DNA of 64,000 nucleotides from Microbacterium gorillae (GTDB lineage Bacteria; Actinomycetota; Actinomycetes; Actinomycetales; Microbacteriaceae), in contig NZ_LN648875.1 of assembly GCF_000826185.2 (NCBI RefSeq), positions 864,356 through 928,355 of the forward strand, written 5' to 3'. Made by a program: the position numbers and the translations under genes. Shown piece by piece: positions 8,704-16,501 of this stretch; within the stretch, counting starts at the first letter, position 1; each line of letters opens with the position of its first letter. Below the pieces are notes generated by a model. That model saw only the letters and a program-made list of their open reading frames with translations, was not told where the DNA came from and searched no databases.

Positions 8704-10085
8704 TCGGCGGTGCCTTTCAGTCGTTCGTGTACTTCGGTGGCGGCGCGCTGTCCGCTGGTGACCGCGCCCTCCAGCCAGTCCTGCTTGCCCGTGTCCGCAC
8801 CGGCCCAGTGGATCCGGTCGATCGGCGCGCGCCACGCGTGCCCGACGGTGCTGAGGATGCCGAGCGGGATCATGGTTCCGGAACCGCGGGACCAGCGGTC
8901 GCCGATCCAGTCGAACGCGTAGAACTCCTTGGGCGTGCGCGCTTCTTCCCCGAAGAAGGACACGAGCTCGTCGAGGATCAGCTCGCGCAGCTTCTCCGGC
9001 TCCGTGGTCACGTCGAACGTGTGCGGCTCACCGGGTCCGGTCTGCGACTCGCGCCAGCGGGCGGGGGTGAGCGGACGACGCCCGACCAGCACGCCCTCGT
9101 CGGCGGACGCCGGGGACAGATCGAGCAGGAACTCCACCGGCGCGGGGCCCATGGCGGCGCCGGCCAGGCCCTGCTCGCGCCAGAACGGACGGTCGTAGAT
9201 GGCGAAGTACTTCGCGTCGTAGCCGGCGAGCCAGCGATTCTGCAGCGTGTCCCGCGCGGCGGGCAGGGTCGGGACGAACTCGATCCCGGCGGCGAGGTTG
9301 GGCTCGATCGCGAGGATCACGTAGTCGGCCTCGATCGCGCCGCGGTCGGTCGCGATGCGCACGCGGTCCCCGGAGTAGTCAACGGTCCGGACAGGCGCGG
9401 AGAGGTGGATCTCGGCAGCGAGCTGGGCGGCGACCCCCTCCGGCAGCTGGTGGCTGCCTCCGACGAAGCGGTGCGTGAACTGTCCGAGGCCCTCGAACTC
9501 CCCGAACCGCGCCAGCCACCACACGAAGTAGAGCAGCGAGATCTCCTTCATGTCGTAGGCGAACTCGAACTCGACCATCTCGCGCGCGAGCGGGCTCGTG
9601 ACGTTCTCGTCCAACCACGCGGCGGCCGTGGTGCGGTCCCATTCGAACGCGTGCGGTGCGGCCCACGGGCGGTCGACCTCGACCTCGCCGGCGAGGTCCA
9701 TCAGCTTCTCCAGGGTCGCCTCGAACTCCGCGGCGGCCTCCGGGTCGGACTCGAGCGGGAACTCCTCCTCGAACCGCTCGCCGTTGTGGATGCGCACGAA
9801 CTTTCCGCCGAAGGGGATGGGCTCGGTCTCAACACCGAGAGCGACGGCGAGCTTGTTGACCTCCACCTGGAACGCACCGGTGAACTCAGCGCCCTGTCCG
9901 AGCACGCGTCCGTTGGGTCGGACGAACGGCGCGACCCGGCCGCCGATCCGATCGCGCGCCTCGACGACGACGACATCCGTCACGCCGGCGGCCTCCAGCT
10001 CGCGCGCCGCGGTCAGGCCGGCCATGCCGGCTCCGACGATGACGACGGACGCGCTCGTGGGCAGTTCTGCAGACTCACTGATCAA
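8700..10085 (-). CDS. Flavin monoamine oxidase family protein
   Basis: A 461-residue FAD amine oxidase. Seen: the dinucleotide motif VVIVGAGMAGLTAARELE, the second motif VVEARDRIGGRV, and a C-terminal FAD-contact region reading IHWAGADTGKQDWLEGAVTS. Family members (MAO, putrescine oxidase, 6-hydroxy-L-nicotine oxidase) oxidise amines to imines or aldehydes with release of H2O2. It is the first gene of the minus-strand unit continuing into the aminotransferase, and is divergent from the SDR over a 130-bp region holding two palindromes. It is one of three such oxidases in the window; all differ clearly in sequence, suggesting different substrates. Confidence 0.9.
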   Translation of the reverse strand: MISESAELPTSASVVIVGAGMAGLTAARELEAAGVTDVVVVEARDRIGGRVAPFVRPNGRVLGQGAEFTGAFQVEVNKLAVALGVETEPIPFGGKFVRIHNGERFEEEFPLESDPEAAAEFEATLEKLMDLAGEVEVDRPWAAPHAFEWDRTTAAAWLDENVTSPLAREMVEFEFAYDMKEISLLYFVWWLARFGEFEGLGQFTHRFVGGSHQLPEGVAAQLAAEIHLSAPVRTVDYSGDRVRIATDRGAIEADYVILAIEPNLAAGIEFVPTLPAARDTLQNRWLAGYDAKYFAIYDRPFWREQGLAGAAMGPAPVEFLLDLSPASADEGVLVGRRPLTPARWRESQTGPGEPHTFDVTTEPEKLRELILDELVSFFGEEARTPKEFYAFDWIGDRWSRGSGTMIPLGILSTVGHAWRAPIDRIHWAGADTGKQDWLEGAVTSGQRAATEVHERLKGTAE

Positions 10086-10138
10086 CGCTGACTCCTGACT
10101 CGCGGAAGGGGGGTGAACTTCGTCAGCACGACGAGAAG

Positions 10139-10169
10139 TTCGTAATTACGATTACCATACGTATATACG
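10139..10169. promoter_or_regulatory. Tandem operator candidates in the amine oxidase/SDR divergent promoter
   Basis: TTCGTAATTACGAT (10139-10152) matches the 5142 palindrome at 13 of 14 positions. CGTATATACG (10160-10169) is a second perfect 10-bp palindrome, which recurs at 15187. Both fit CGTA-NN-TACG. Their 19-bp centre-to-centre spacing would place two dimers on nearly the same helix face, between the two divergent genes. Confidence 0.65.
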
Positions 10170-10215
10170 GCGAGTAAAGAGTTCAGTGTGGAACTCGATG
10201 GATCGGAGAGCCCCC

Positions 10216-10944
10216 ATGGCACATGAGTCACGGCCCTTGACCGGGCGAGTCGCCTGGGTGACCGGAGGGTCATCCGGGATCGGACTCGCCACCGCGCGGT
10301 TGCTGTCCGACCGTGGCGCGCGGGTCGGTGTGCTGGATCGCGCGGCTCCGCCGGGCGGCGGCGCGTGGGCCGAATGCGACGTGGCGCGGTCCGAGAGCGT
10401 GGCCGCCGCAGCGGCCTCCCTGACGGCCGCCATCGGTCCGGCCGACATCCTCGTGACGAGCGCGGCCGTGAACGCCGCGCACGCCGTCGTCGGCCACCCG
10501 GACGACGAGTGGGAGCGCGTGCTCGCGATCAACCTGTCCGGAACCTTCCGGGCGATCCGCGCCTGCCTGCCCGGAATGATCGAGCGCGGCTGGGGCCGGA
10601 TCGTCACGCTGAGCTCGAGCGGCGCCGTCCGGGTGCTCCCGGAACGCGCGGCCTACGCGGCGTCCAAGGCCGGTGTGATCGCGCTGACCAAGGCCGTCGC
10701 GCAGGAGGGCGCGGCCGCCGGCGTCACGGTCAACGCGGTCGGCCCCGGACTGACGGACACTCCGATGGCCGCCGCCCTGTACGACGGCGATGCTTCCGCC
10801 GTCCACGGCCGCCCGGTCGCGAACCCGATGCGCGCGCTCCTGGAACCGGAGGAGATCGCCGCCACGATCGGCTACCTCTGCAGCGACGACGCCCGCCACC
10901 TCACCGGCCAGTTCCTCATGGTCAACGCCGGCTCCGTCATGTGA
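10216..10944 (+). CDS. Short-chain dehydrogenase/reductase
   Basis: A 242-residue Rossmann-fold oxidoreductase. Seen: the cofactor motif VTGGSSGIGLATARLL near the N-terminus, the NNAG-equivalent TSAAVNAAHAV, the catalytic Ser in TLSSSGAVRV, the YxxxK motif in YAASKAGVIAL, and a C-terminal LTGQFLMVNAG. I chose ATG 10216 because GGAGAG lies 6 nt upstream; the frame also has an ATG at 10201. It acts on an alcohol or ketone with NAD(P)H. In the iac pathway an SDR (IacE) follows the flavin monooxygenase, and this is the only SDR in the window, but its distance from the iac-like block makes that role only a possibility. Confidence 0.85.
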   Translation: MAHESRPLTGRVAWVTGGSSGIGLATARLLSDRGARVGVLDRAAPPGGGAWAECDVARSESVAAAAASLTAAIGPADILVTSAAVNAAHAVVGHPDDEWERVLAINLSGTFRAIRACLPGMIERGWGRIVTLSSSGAVRVLPERAAYAASKAGVIALTKAVAQEGAAAGVTVNAVGPGLTDTPMAAALYDGDASAVHGRPVANPMRALLEPEEIAATIGYLCSDDARHLTGQFLMVNAGSVM

Positions 10945-11043
10945 TCGGGTCGCCTCAGGAGGATGGCGGGGCGAGCATCCGGAGGGCGTCAGCGAGTCCG
11001 ATCCGCCGATACGTGTGCATTCACTCCCCCGATCGAGTGGTCA

Positions 11044-12165
11044 TCACGCGGACTCATCGATCAGCGTGACTCCCGAGGGGTCCACGGTGACGGCGACCGT
11101 CCGCTGGACTGCGAGTCGCTCACCGAGGGAAGGGAGACGAGCGATCAGTGATTCGCCCGTTTTCCCTCGGATCAGGTACTCCACCGTGGAACCGAGGAAC
11201 AGGGACTCCTCGATGGTCGCGTCGTGCTGTCCGTCTGGAACCGGTCGGATGCTCAGCGCCTCGGGTCGGATGACCGCGCTGACCGCGCCCGTCTGAACGG
11301 GAGAGGCATCCGCGCCCACGGTGAAGGACGTCACCGGGGTGTCGATCCGGATCCTGTCCCCCTGCGCCGTGGCGTTGCCGGAGAGGAGGTTCTGGTGGCC
11401 GAGGAACGACGCCACGAAGACCGACCGCGGCCGGAAGTAGATGTCCTCCGGTGCACCCTCCTGCGCGATCGTTCCCCCGTCGAGGACCAGGAGCCGATCC
11501 GCGAGCGCGAGCGCCTCGCTGAGGTCGTGGGTGACGTACAGCACCGTCGCGCCGACGGACTTGCACAGCGCGCGCAGCTCACCGCGCATCTCCTCGCGCA
11601 GCTTCGCGTCCAGGTTGCTCAGTGGCTCATCGAACAGCAGCACCTTCGACCCGCGGGCGACGGCTCGTGCGATCGCGACGCGCTGCTGCTGGCCACCGCT
11701 GAGCATCGCGGGGCGGCGGTCGGCGAGCTCCGAGATCCGGACGAGCGCTAGCGCTTCCCGCACACGGCGATCCAGCTCTTCTCGCGGGATCCGCTCCTTG
11801 GACACCCGCAGCGGATACGCCACGTTCTCGTACACGGTCATGTGCGGCCACACGGCGTAGGACTGGAACACCATGCCGACGTCCCGGTGCTCGGGCGAGA
11901 CGGCGGACTTCGCCGACGCGGAGTAGACCTCGCGACCATCGATCACGATGCGTCCGCCATCGGGGGTCTCGAGCCCGGCCACACACCGCAGGGCGGTGGT
12001 CTTGCCGCACCCGCTCGGACCCACGAGCGCCAGGATCTCTCCTTCGTCGACCGTGAAGGTGAGGCCTTTCGACGCCTCCACCTCTCCGTGGCGGGTGTGA
12101 TAGGTCTTGCGGAGTCCCTCGATCGTGAGCATCGGGCCACCGTCCGTTTCGTTGTCTGTCGTCAT
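11044..12165 (-). CDS. ABC transporter ATP-binding protein (PotA/FbpC type)
   Basis: A 373-residue ATPase of the iron(III)/spermidine/thiamine importer branch. Seen: Walker A GPSGCGKTTALR, Q-loop VFQSYAVWPHMTV, signature LSGGQQQRVAIARAVA, Walker B VLLFDEPLSNLDA, H-loop VTHDLSEAL, and a C-terminal TOBE-like regulatory domain (about residues 250-373). It powers the permease encoded 13 nt upstream. Together with the permease and the two binding proteins at 13992 and 15321 it forms an importer for a small organic or chelated solute. No recognisable terminator separates it from the convergent SDR gene. Confidence 0.92.
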   Translation of the reverse strand: MTTDNETDGGPMLTIEGLRKTYHTRHGEVEASKGLTFTVDEGEILALVGPSGCGKTTALRCVAGLETPDGGRIVIDGREVYSASAKSAVSPEHRDVGMVFQSYAVWPHMTVYENVAYPLRVSKERIPREELDRRVREALALVRISELADRRPAMLSGGQQQRVAIARAVARGSKVLLFDEPLSNLDAKLREEMRGELRALCKSVGATVLYVTHDLSEALALADRLLVLDGGTIAQEGAPEDIYFRPRSVFVASFLGHQNLLSGNATAQGDRIRIDTPVTSFTVGADASPVQTGAVSAVIRPEALSIRPVPDGQHDATIEESLFLGSTVEYLIRGKTGESLIARLPSLGERLAVQRTVAVTVDPSGVTLIDESA

Positions 12166-12178
12166 GATGCCGCGCGCC

Positions 12179-13873
12179 TCATCGGTCCTCGGTCGGCCGG
12201 AAGCGGCGTGCGATGAGCGCTCCCACTCCGATGACGACCAGGAAGGTGAGCACCGTCAGCACTCCGACGGCCGCCGCTTCAGATGCCTTGGCGGTGTTGA
12301 TGAGGTTGAAGGTGAAGACGCTGAGGGGCGGTCCGTCGGTCGTCGGCAGGAACAGCGGCACGCTGAACTCCTGCACGGCCGTCATCAGCTGCAGCACGAA
12401 GAGGAAGATCACGGTGGGAGCGAGCAGCGGCGCGATGATCGACCGCAACGTTCGTGTGCGGGAGGCCCCGGACAGGGACGACGCTTCCTCCAGATCCTTG
12501 TTGATCTGGATCATCGCCGCGGACGCGTACCGGTAGCTGTAACCGACCCGGAAGCAGTACGCGAACGTCAGTGCTGCGATCGTGCCGTACAGGGGGATCC
12601 ACGTGTTCAAAGCCAGGAAGAGGATGAGGAAGGCGAAGCCCGCGACCGGGCCCGGGACACCGAGCGATGCCGACGCCATCAGGTCCAGCACGGTGCGAAC
12701 CCAGCGCTTCCCGCGGAAGCGCACCACGATCCACGCCATGGCGAACGGGAGGACGACGGTGACGATCGCGGACAGGATCGCGACGGTCGCCGTGATCCGG
12801 ATGGAGGTCGGGAAGGCGGGGTTCGCGAACAGTCGCTCGTAGGCCTGGAACGACGCCCGGCCGAGAGTGGTGAGGTTGATGTTCGCGACGACCGGCATGA
12901 GGCTCTGCGCGACCAGCATGAGCAACCGTGAGCCGACGGTGACGACCAGGAACACGCCGATCACCGCGAACAGCGGCCAACGCCAGGCACCGAGAGAGGT
13001 CCGTGATGAGCGCACGCCCTTTCCGCCCAGCGTCGCGTAGCTGTCCCCGGATCGCGTGAACCGGCTGTACGCGAGGATGAGAACGAACGAGATCAGCGTG
13101 ATCAGCACGCCGAAGGCCGCGATCTCCCCGTACGCCGGAATCTGGCCCGCGGGGTTGAGCATCACGTAGAGCCGAACGCCCAGTGGCGTGAGGCCTTCGC
13201 CGATGCCGAACACCAGCGGGATCTCAAAGGCGCCGAGGAGGGTGACGCTCAGCAGCAGCGCGACGCTGAGGATCGCGGGAAGCGCGAGCCGCAACGTGAC
13301 CCGCAAGAAGGTCTGGACTCCGCGAGCGCCGCTCATCAGGCTCGCCTCCGTGTAGCTGGAATCCATGTTCCGGAAGGTCGTCTGCAGGAACAGCACGACG
13401 AACGGCAGCACCATCATGCCCTGGGCGAGCACCATGGCGAACGGATCAGAGGGCGAGAGCGGTCCGGTCTGCAGCGACGGCATGAAGACGCGAAGAATCC
13501 GGTTGAACAGGCCGTACCGCTCCGCGAAGAGCAGGGCCCACATCTGCGCGTCCGTGATGGACGGGATGACCATCGGGGCGAACACCAGCAGCCAGATGAA
13601 CCGCCGGCCCGGCAGATCGCTGCGCTCGAGCAGCCACGCGAGCGGGACGCCGATCACCATCGCGACCAGGAGGGAGCCGCCGACGTAGATCGCCGTGTCA
13701 ACCAGCGTGCGGCCGACCACCGCGCTGCCGAAGACCTCGACGTAGTTCGCGAGGGTCGTCTCCGCGTTCGGAGAGAGCGGCAGCTTCGAGCCCGGCCCGC
13801 GGAACGATGCGAACACCATGAACAGCACCGGAACGACGACGACGAGCCCGACCAGCAGCGATGTCACCAGCAC
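12179..13873 (-). CDS. ABC transporter permease, two fused membrane halves (FbpB/ThiP type)
   Basis: About 564 residues with roughly 12 hydrophobic segments and two transport-permease domains, each with an EAA-type loop (YTEASLMSGARGVQTFLRV in the first, DLEEASSLSGASRTRTLRS in the second). Fused two-domain permeases are usual for FbpB/ThiP importers. The start is uncertain: GTG 13873 is the first conventional in-frame start after the preceding gene, but the frame continues upstream with RPKRSPF, a typical cytoplasmic lead. A well-placed ATG with GGAAGAGGAGGAGGG nearby (13935) is in another frame. A non-AUG start near 13909 or a sequencing frameshift is possible. Confidence 0.85.
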   Translation of the reverse strand: MLVTSLLVGLVVVVPVLFMVFASFRGPGSKLPLSPNAETTLANYVEVFGSAVVGRTLVDTAIYVGGSLLVAMVIGVPLAWLLERSDLPGRRFIWLLVFAPMVIPSITDAQMWALLFAERYGLFNRILRVFMPSLQTGPLSPSDPFAMVLAQGMMVLPFVVLFLQTTFRNMDSSYTEASLMSGARGVQTFLRVTLRLALPAILSVALLLSVTLLGAFEIPLVFGIGEGLTPLGVRLYVMLNPAGQIPAYGEIAAFGVLITLISFVLILAYSRFTRSGDSYATLGGKGVRSSRTSLGAWRWPLFAVIGVFLVVTVGSRLLMLVAQSLMPVVANINLTTLGRASFQAYERLFANPAFPTSIRITATVAILSAIVTVVLPFAMAWIVVRFRGKRWVRTVLDLMASASLGVPGPVAGFAFLILFLALNTWIPLYGTIAALTFAYCFRVGYSYRYASAAMIQINKDLEEASSLSGASRTRTLRSIIAPLLAPTVIFLFVLQLMTAVQEFSVPLFLPTTDGPPLSVFTFNLINTAKASEAAAVGVLTVLTFLVVIGVGALIARRFRPTEDR

Positions 13874-13991
13874 GAACGGGGACCTCTTCGGACGGCCCGC
13901 CCCCGACAGCCCTCCTCCTCTTCCTGCTGGACCATGGCCACGCCGATGGTGCTCCAGGCCGTCCTGGCTCGGAGCACCACCGATCGGGGTT

Positions 13992-15173
13992 CTACTCGGT
14001 GACCAGTGCCTGGATCGCCGACATCGCCTTGATGCGCTCGCGATAGTTGTCCTCGGCATCGACGACGAAGAAGCCCGACTCCGTGCCGGTCCCACCCGCT
14101 GCCTCGTTGAGCAACTTGGTCAGCTTCGACTCGGGATCGCCGAGGAACCCGGTCATCACCAGGTCGTCCCACCAGATCGGCTGCGCCAGGTCCGTCGTCA
14201 TGAACAGCGACCAGAGCTCCGTGGCCTCCAGGGCTTTCGTGCTCGCGACCACGGCGCCGCGCTGCCGGAACACGCCCGTCCCCGGGTAAAGCTTCAGTCC
14301 GATGTCCTCGGCGGCCATGCCGGCGTCCTTCAGGTAGCTGGCCTGCTGGTGGTTCCCCATGAGCATCACGGGGCGTTCACCGGAGGCGACCTGCTGAGCG
14401 AACGTGTTCTCGTTGAAGCTCAACCCGTTCTGAGAAGTCAGCGTCTTCAGAGTCGCCAACGTGTCATCCAGGTCGGTCGCAAGAGCACGGAAGCCCCAGC
14501 ACGCGTAGGCGTTGAAGGCCTGGCTGGTGAGCATCCCCTTCCATTTCGGATCGGTGAAGCCCGTGATCTCGTCCGGGAGGTCGGCCTCATTGACGAACTG
14601 CTTGTTGTAGATCGCGCCGACGCACGTGCCGTCGCCGAGGGCGATCTGCCCGGGAGCGTCCGCACGCGCTGGGTCCGCCCCCAACGCGGTCCAGTCGATG
14701 TCGGTCTTGATTCGATCCGCGTCCATCAGCTCGCTGAGCGCGAGGAGGGAGTTGTAGAGCAGATCGGCGGTGCGCTGGCCGGTGTCCTCCTCCGTCATGA
14801 CGATCGAGCTGAACGTTCCGAAGCTGATCGGCTTCAGCGTGATCTTGATGTCGGGATAGAACTCGTGGAAGGCGTCCACCATCGCCGGGAATCCGTCGAC
14901 CATCGAGGGCACGTCGGAGAAGCCGAAGACCACCTCGGTGTTCCCGGACGCCACGGCCTCGGCGTACAACTCGTCCATATGGGTCTTCAGGGCGACGTCG
15001 CGTTCGGTGCTGAACTTCGTGACGGCCGCGGGTGCTTCGGTCGGTTTCGGGTCGGCGGCAGCGCTGCAGCCGGCCAGGACGAGCCCGGCGATGACCGACC
15101 CTGCGAGCGCGATCGCGCTGCGTCGCAGGGTTCGACGACGACCGAGCCGAAGCGTGGACTTGACCTGCCTCAT
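13992..15173 (-). CDS. ABC transporter substrate-binding lipoprotein
   Basis: A 393-residue secreted lipoprotein. The N-terminus has an Arg-rich start (LRLGRRRTLRRSAIAL), a hydrophobic core and the lipobox LVLAGC, so the mature protein is anchored at the outer face of the membrane. The body resembles extracellular solute-binding proteins of the AfuA/PotD group (EVVFGFSDVPSMVDGFPAMV, IKITLKPISFG). It would capture the ligand for the permease at 12179. I chose ATG 15173, which is preceded by a GGTAGG sequence; an in-frame start further up would read through the operator at 15187. It lies 147 bp downstream of a second binding-protein gene. Confidence 0.85.
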   Translation of the reverse strand: MRQVKSTLRLGRRRTLRRSAIALAGSVIAGLVLAGCSAAADPKPTEAPAAVTKFSTERDVALKTHMDELYAEAVASGNTEVVFGFSDVPSMVDGFPAMVDAFHEFYPDIKITLKPISFGTFSSIVMTEEDTGQRTADLLYNSLLALSELMDADRIKTDIDWTALGADPARADAPGQIALGDGTCVGAIYNKQFVNEADLPDEITGFTDPKWKGMLTSQAFNAYACWGFRALATDLDDTLATLKTLTSQNGLSFNENTFAQQVASGERPVMLMGNHQQASYLKDAGMAAEDIGLKLYPGTGVFRQRGAVVASTKALEATELWSLFMTTDLAQPIWWDDLVMTGFLGDPESKLTKLLNEAAGGTGTESGFFVVDAEDNYRERIKAMSAIQALVTE

Positions 15174-15186
15174 GTTGCCTACCAAT

Positions 15187-15196
15187 CGTATATACG
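15187..15196. promoter_or_regulatory. CGTATATACG palindrome before the ABC importer genes
   Basis: An exact repeat of the 10160-10169 palindrome, 14 bp upstream of the binding-protein start codon. Its position over the leader would suit a repressor. It implies co-regulation with the amine oxidase/SDR promoter (inference). Confidence 0.6.
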
Positions 15197-15320
15197 GACA
15201 TAACTCCATGTGTGCGAATCGAGGGCGACGCTAGCAGTGCGTGAGACCGAGCGTCAACGCGCGGTGCCACTCACAGGACCGACGGGCACGCGCGCATCGA
15301 GGGACATCGCCCTCGCGATC

Positions 15321-16388
15321 TCAGCCGACGACCCAGGCGTTCCAGTCCCGGTTGATGGATTCCGCCTCGTCCTGGTACCAGGTCTCGTCCTGCGGAATGA
15401 ATCCGTCGCCGACGAGCATGCCCTCCCAGTCGGCGAGCGAAGCCGGCATCTCCAGCGGCTTCGCCAGCATGAACGGCACGATACCGGTGGTCTCCACCAT
15501 CGCCTGCTGCGCGGCGCGATCCTCGATCATGTCGCGGAGCATGATGTTCGCCGCGGACGCGTTCGGGGCGTGCGCGGGGATACCGAGGCCGGAGAAGCCG
15601 CGCACACCGTCGTTCTGCACGACGTGGAAGTCGCGGCTCGGATTCTCCTTCACGAGTTCCATCGCGTCCGCGCCGCCGTTGAGGATGATCGCGCACTGGC
15701 CGGTGAGGAGGTCCTGGCTGCCCTCGGCGGTGTTGTCGAAGAGGACGAGGTCTCCGCGGATCCGGTCGAGTTCCTTGTAAACAGCCGGGACGTCGATCGG
15801 GTAGACGCTCTTCGGCTTCGCTCCCTGGTACAGCATCGCCTCTTCGAACAGGCCGGAGAATTGCGGATAGTTCGTCGCGCACCGCTTGCCCGGAAAGCGC
15901 TCGGTGTCGAAGAAGTCCGCGATGCTCGTCATCTCGCCGGAGACCGCGGCACCGTCGTAGAGCATCGCGATCGTCCACGATCCGAAGGCGAGCCCATCCG
16001 CGCGGACATAGCCGTCGGCGATCTCATCCGCCGGGAAGACCTCGGGATCGAGCGGCTGCAGCAGACCCTCCGAGATCGCGGAGTCCATCTCGGCAAGGCT
16101 GCAGAACTGCCACAGCGATGAGGTGACGTTGTTCGCCTCGACCTCCTGCTCCAGCCGCGAGATACCGCAGTCGCCGGACTGGCTCTTCACGGTGCCGCCC
16201 TTCTTCGTGAACGACGCCCAGATCGTCGACTCCATCGCCTGCGTGAAGGTGTCGCTGCCCTGCCCGCCGTTGAAGTAGACCAGGTCCAGGGACTCGCCCT
16301 CCGCCGATGCTCCTCCGCCGCACCCCGCCAGCGCCACCAGGAGCGCGATGACTCCTCCCGCCATGGCCAATCGCACTCCCTTGTGCAT
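15321..16388 (-). CDS. Second ABC substrate-binding lipoprotein (spermidine/putrescine or iron type)
   Basis: About 355 residues with signal peptide and lipobox (ALLVALAGCGGG). The body has the open Venus-flytrap features of PotD/AfuA-type proteins (DLVYFNGGQGSDTFT, LFDNTAEGSQDLLTGQCAII, ESINRDWNAWVVG at the C-terminus). Three in-frame ATGs lie close together; 16388 has AAGGA six bases upstream and is preferred over 16394 and 16436. It is first in the minus-strand set binding protein-binding protein-permease-ATPase, so one transporter core may serve two receptors. It is divergent from the monooxygenase at 16502, sharing its promoter region. Confidence 0.85.
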   Translation of the reverse strand: MHKGVRLAMAGGVIALLVALAGCGGGASAEGESLDLVYFNGGQGSDTFTQAMESTIWASFTKKGGTVKSQSGDCGISRLEQEVEANNVTSSLWQFCSLAEMDSAISEGLLQPLDPEVFPADEIADGYVRADGLAFGSWTIAMLYDGAAVSGEMTSIADFFDTERFPGKRCATNYPQFSGLFEEAMLYQGAKPKSVYPIDVPAVYKELDRIRGDLVLFDNTAEGSQDLLTGQCAIILNGGADAMELVKENPSRDFHVVQNDGVRGFSGLGIPAHAPNASAANIMLRDMIEDRAAQQAMVETTGIVPFMLAKPLEMPASLADWEGMLVGDGFIPQDETWYQDEAESINRDWNAWVVG

Positions 16389-16445
16389 CGACATTCCTTC
16401 CCGTTCGAAGATCAGCTTCGTCGGTCCGTTGGACAACTCCCGCTG

Positions 16446-16487
16446 TTGACAATAGGTTGACCATACAGTGTGCTCGTACGTACGTAC
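16446..16487. promoter_or_regulatory. Divergent control region: repeated TTGAC boxes and a GTACGTACGTAC palindrome
   Basis: TTGACA (16446-16451) and TTGACC are direct repeats followed by GTACGTACGTAC (16476-16487), a perfect 12-bp palindrome. The overlapping CGTACGTACG at 16475-16484 fits the CGTA-NN-TACG family. The palindrome lies 15 bp before the start codon of the monooxygenase. No confident -10 box could be picked. Confidence 0.5.
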
Positions 16488-16501
16488 CAGAAGGGATTTC
16501 C

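Noticed and set aside
13992-14095. Upstream extension of the ABC permease into the binding-protein gene
   Set aside because: The translated stretch is Arg/Ser-rich shadow sequence of the binding protein; only the last few residues (RPKRSPF) look like permease.
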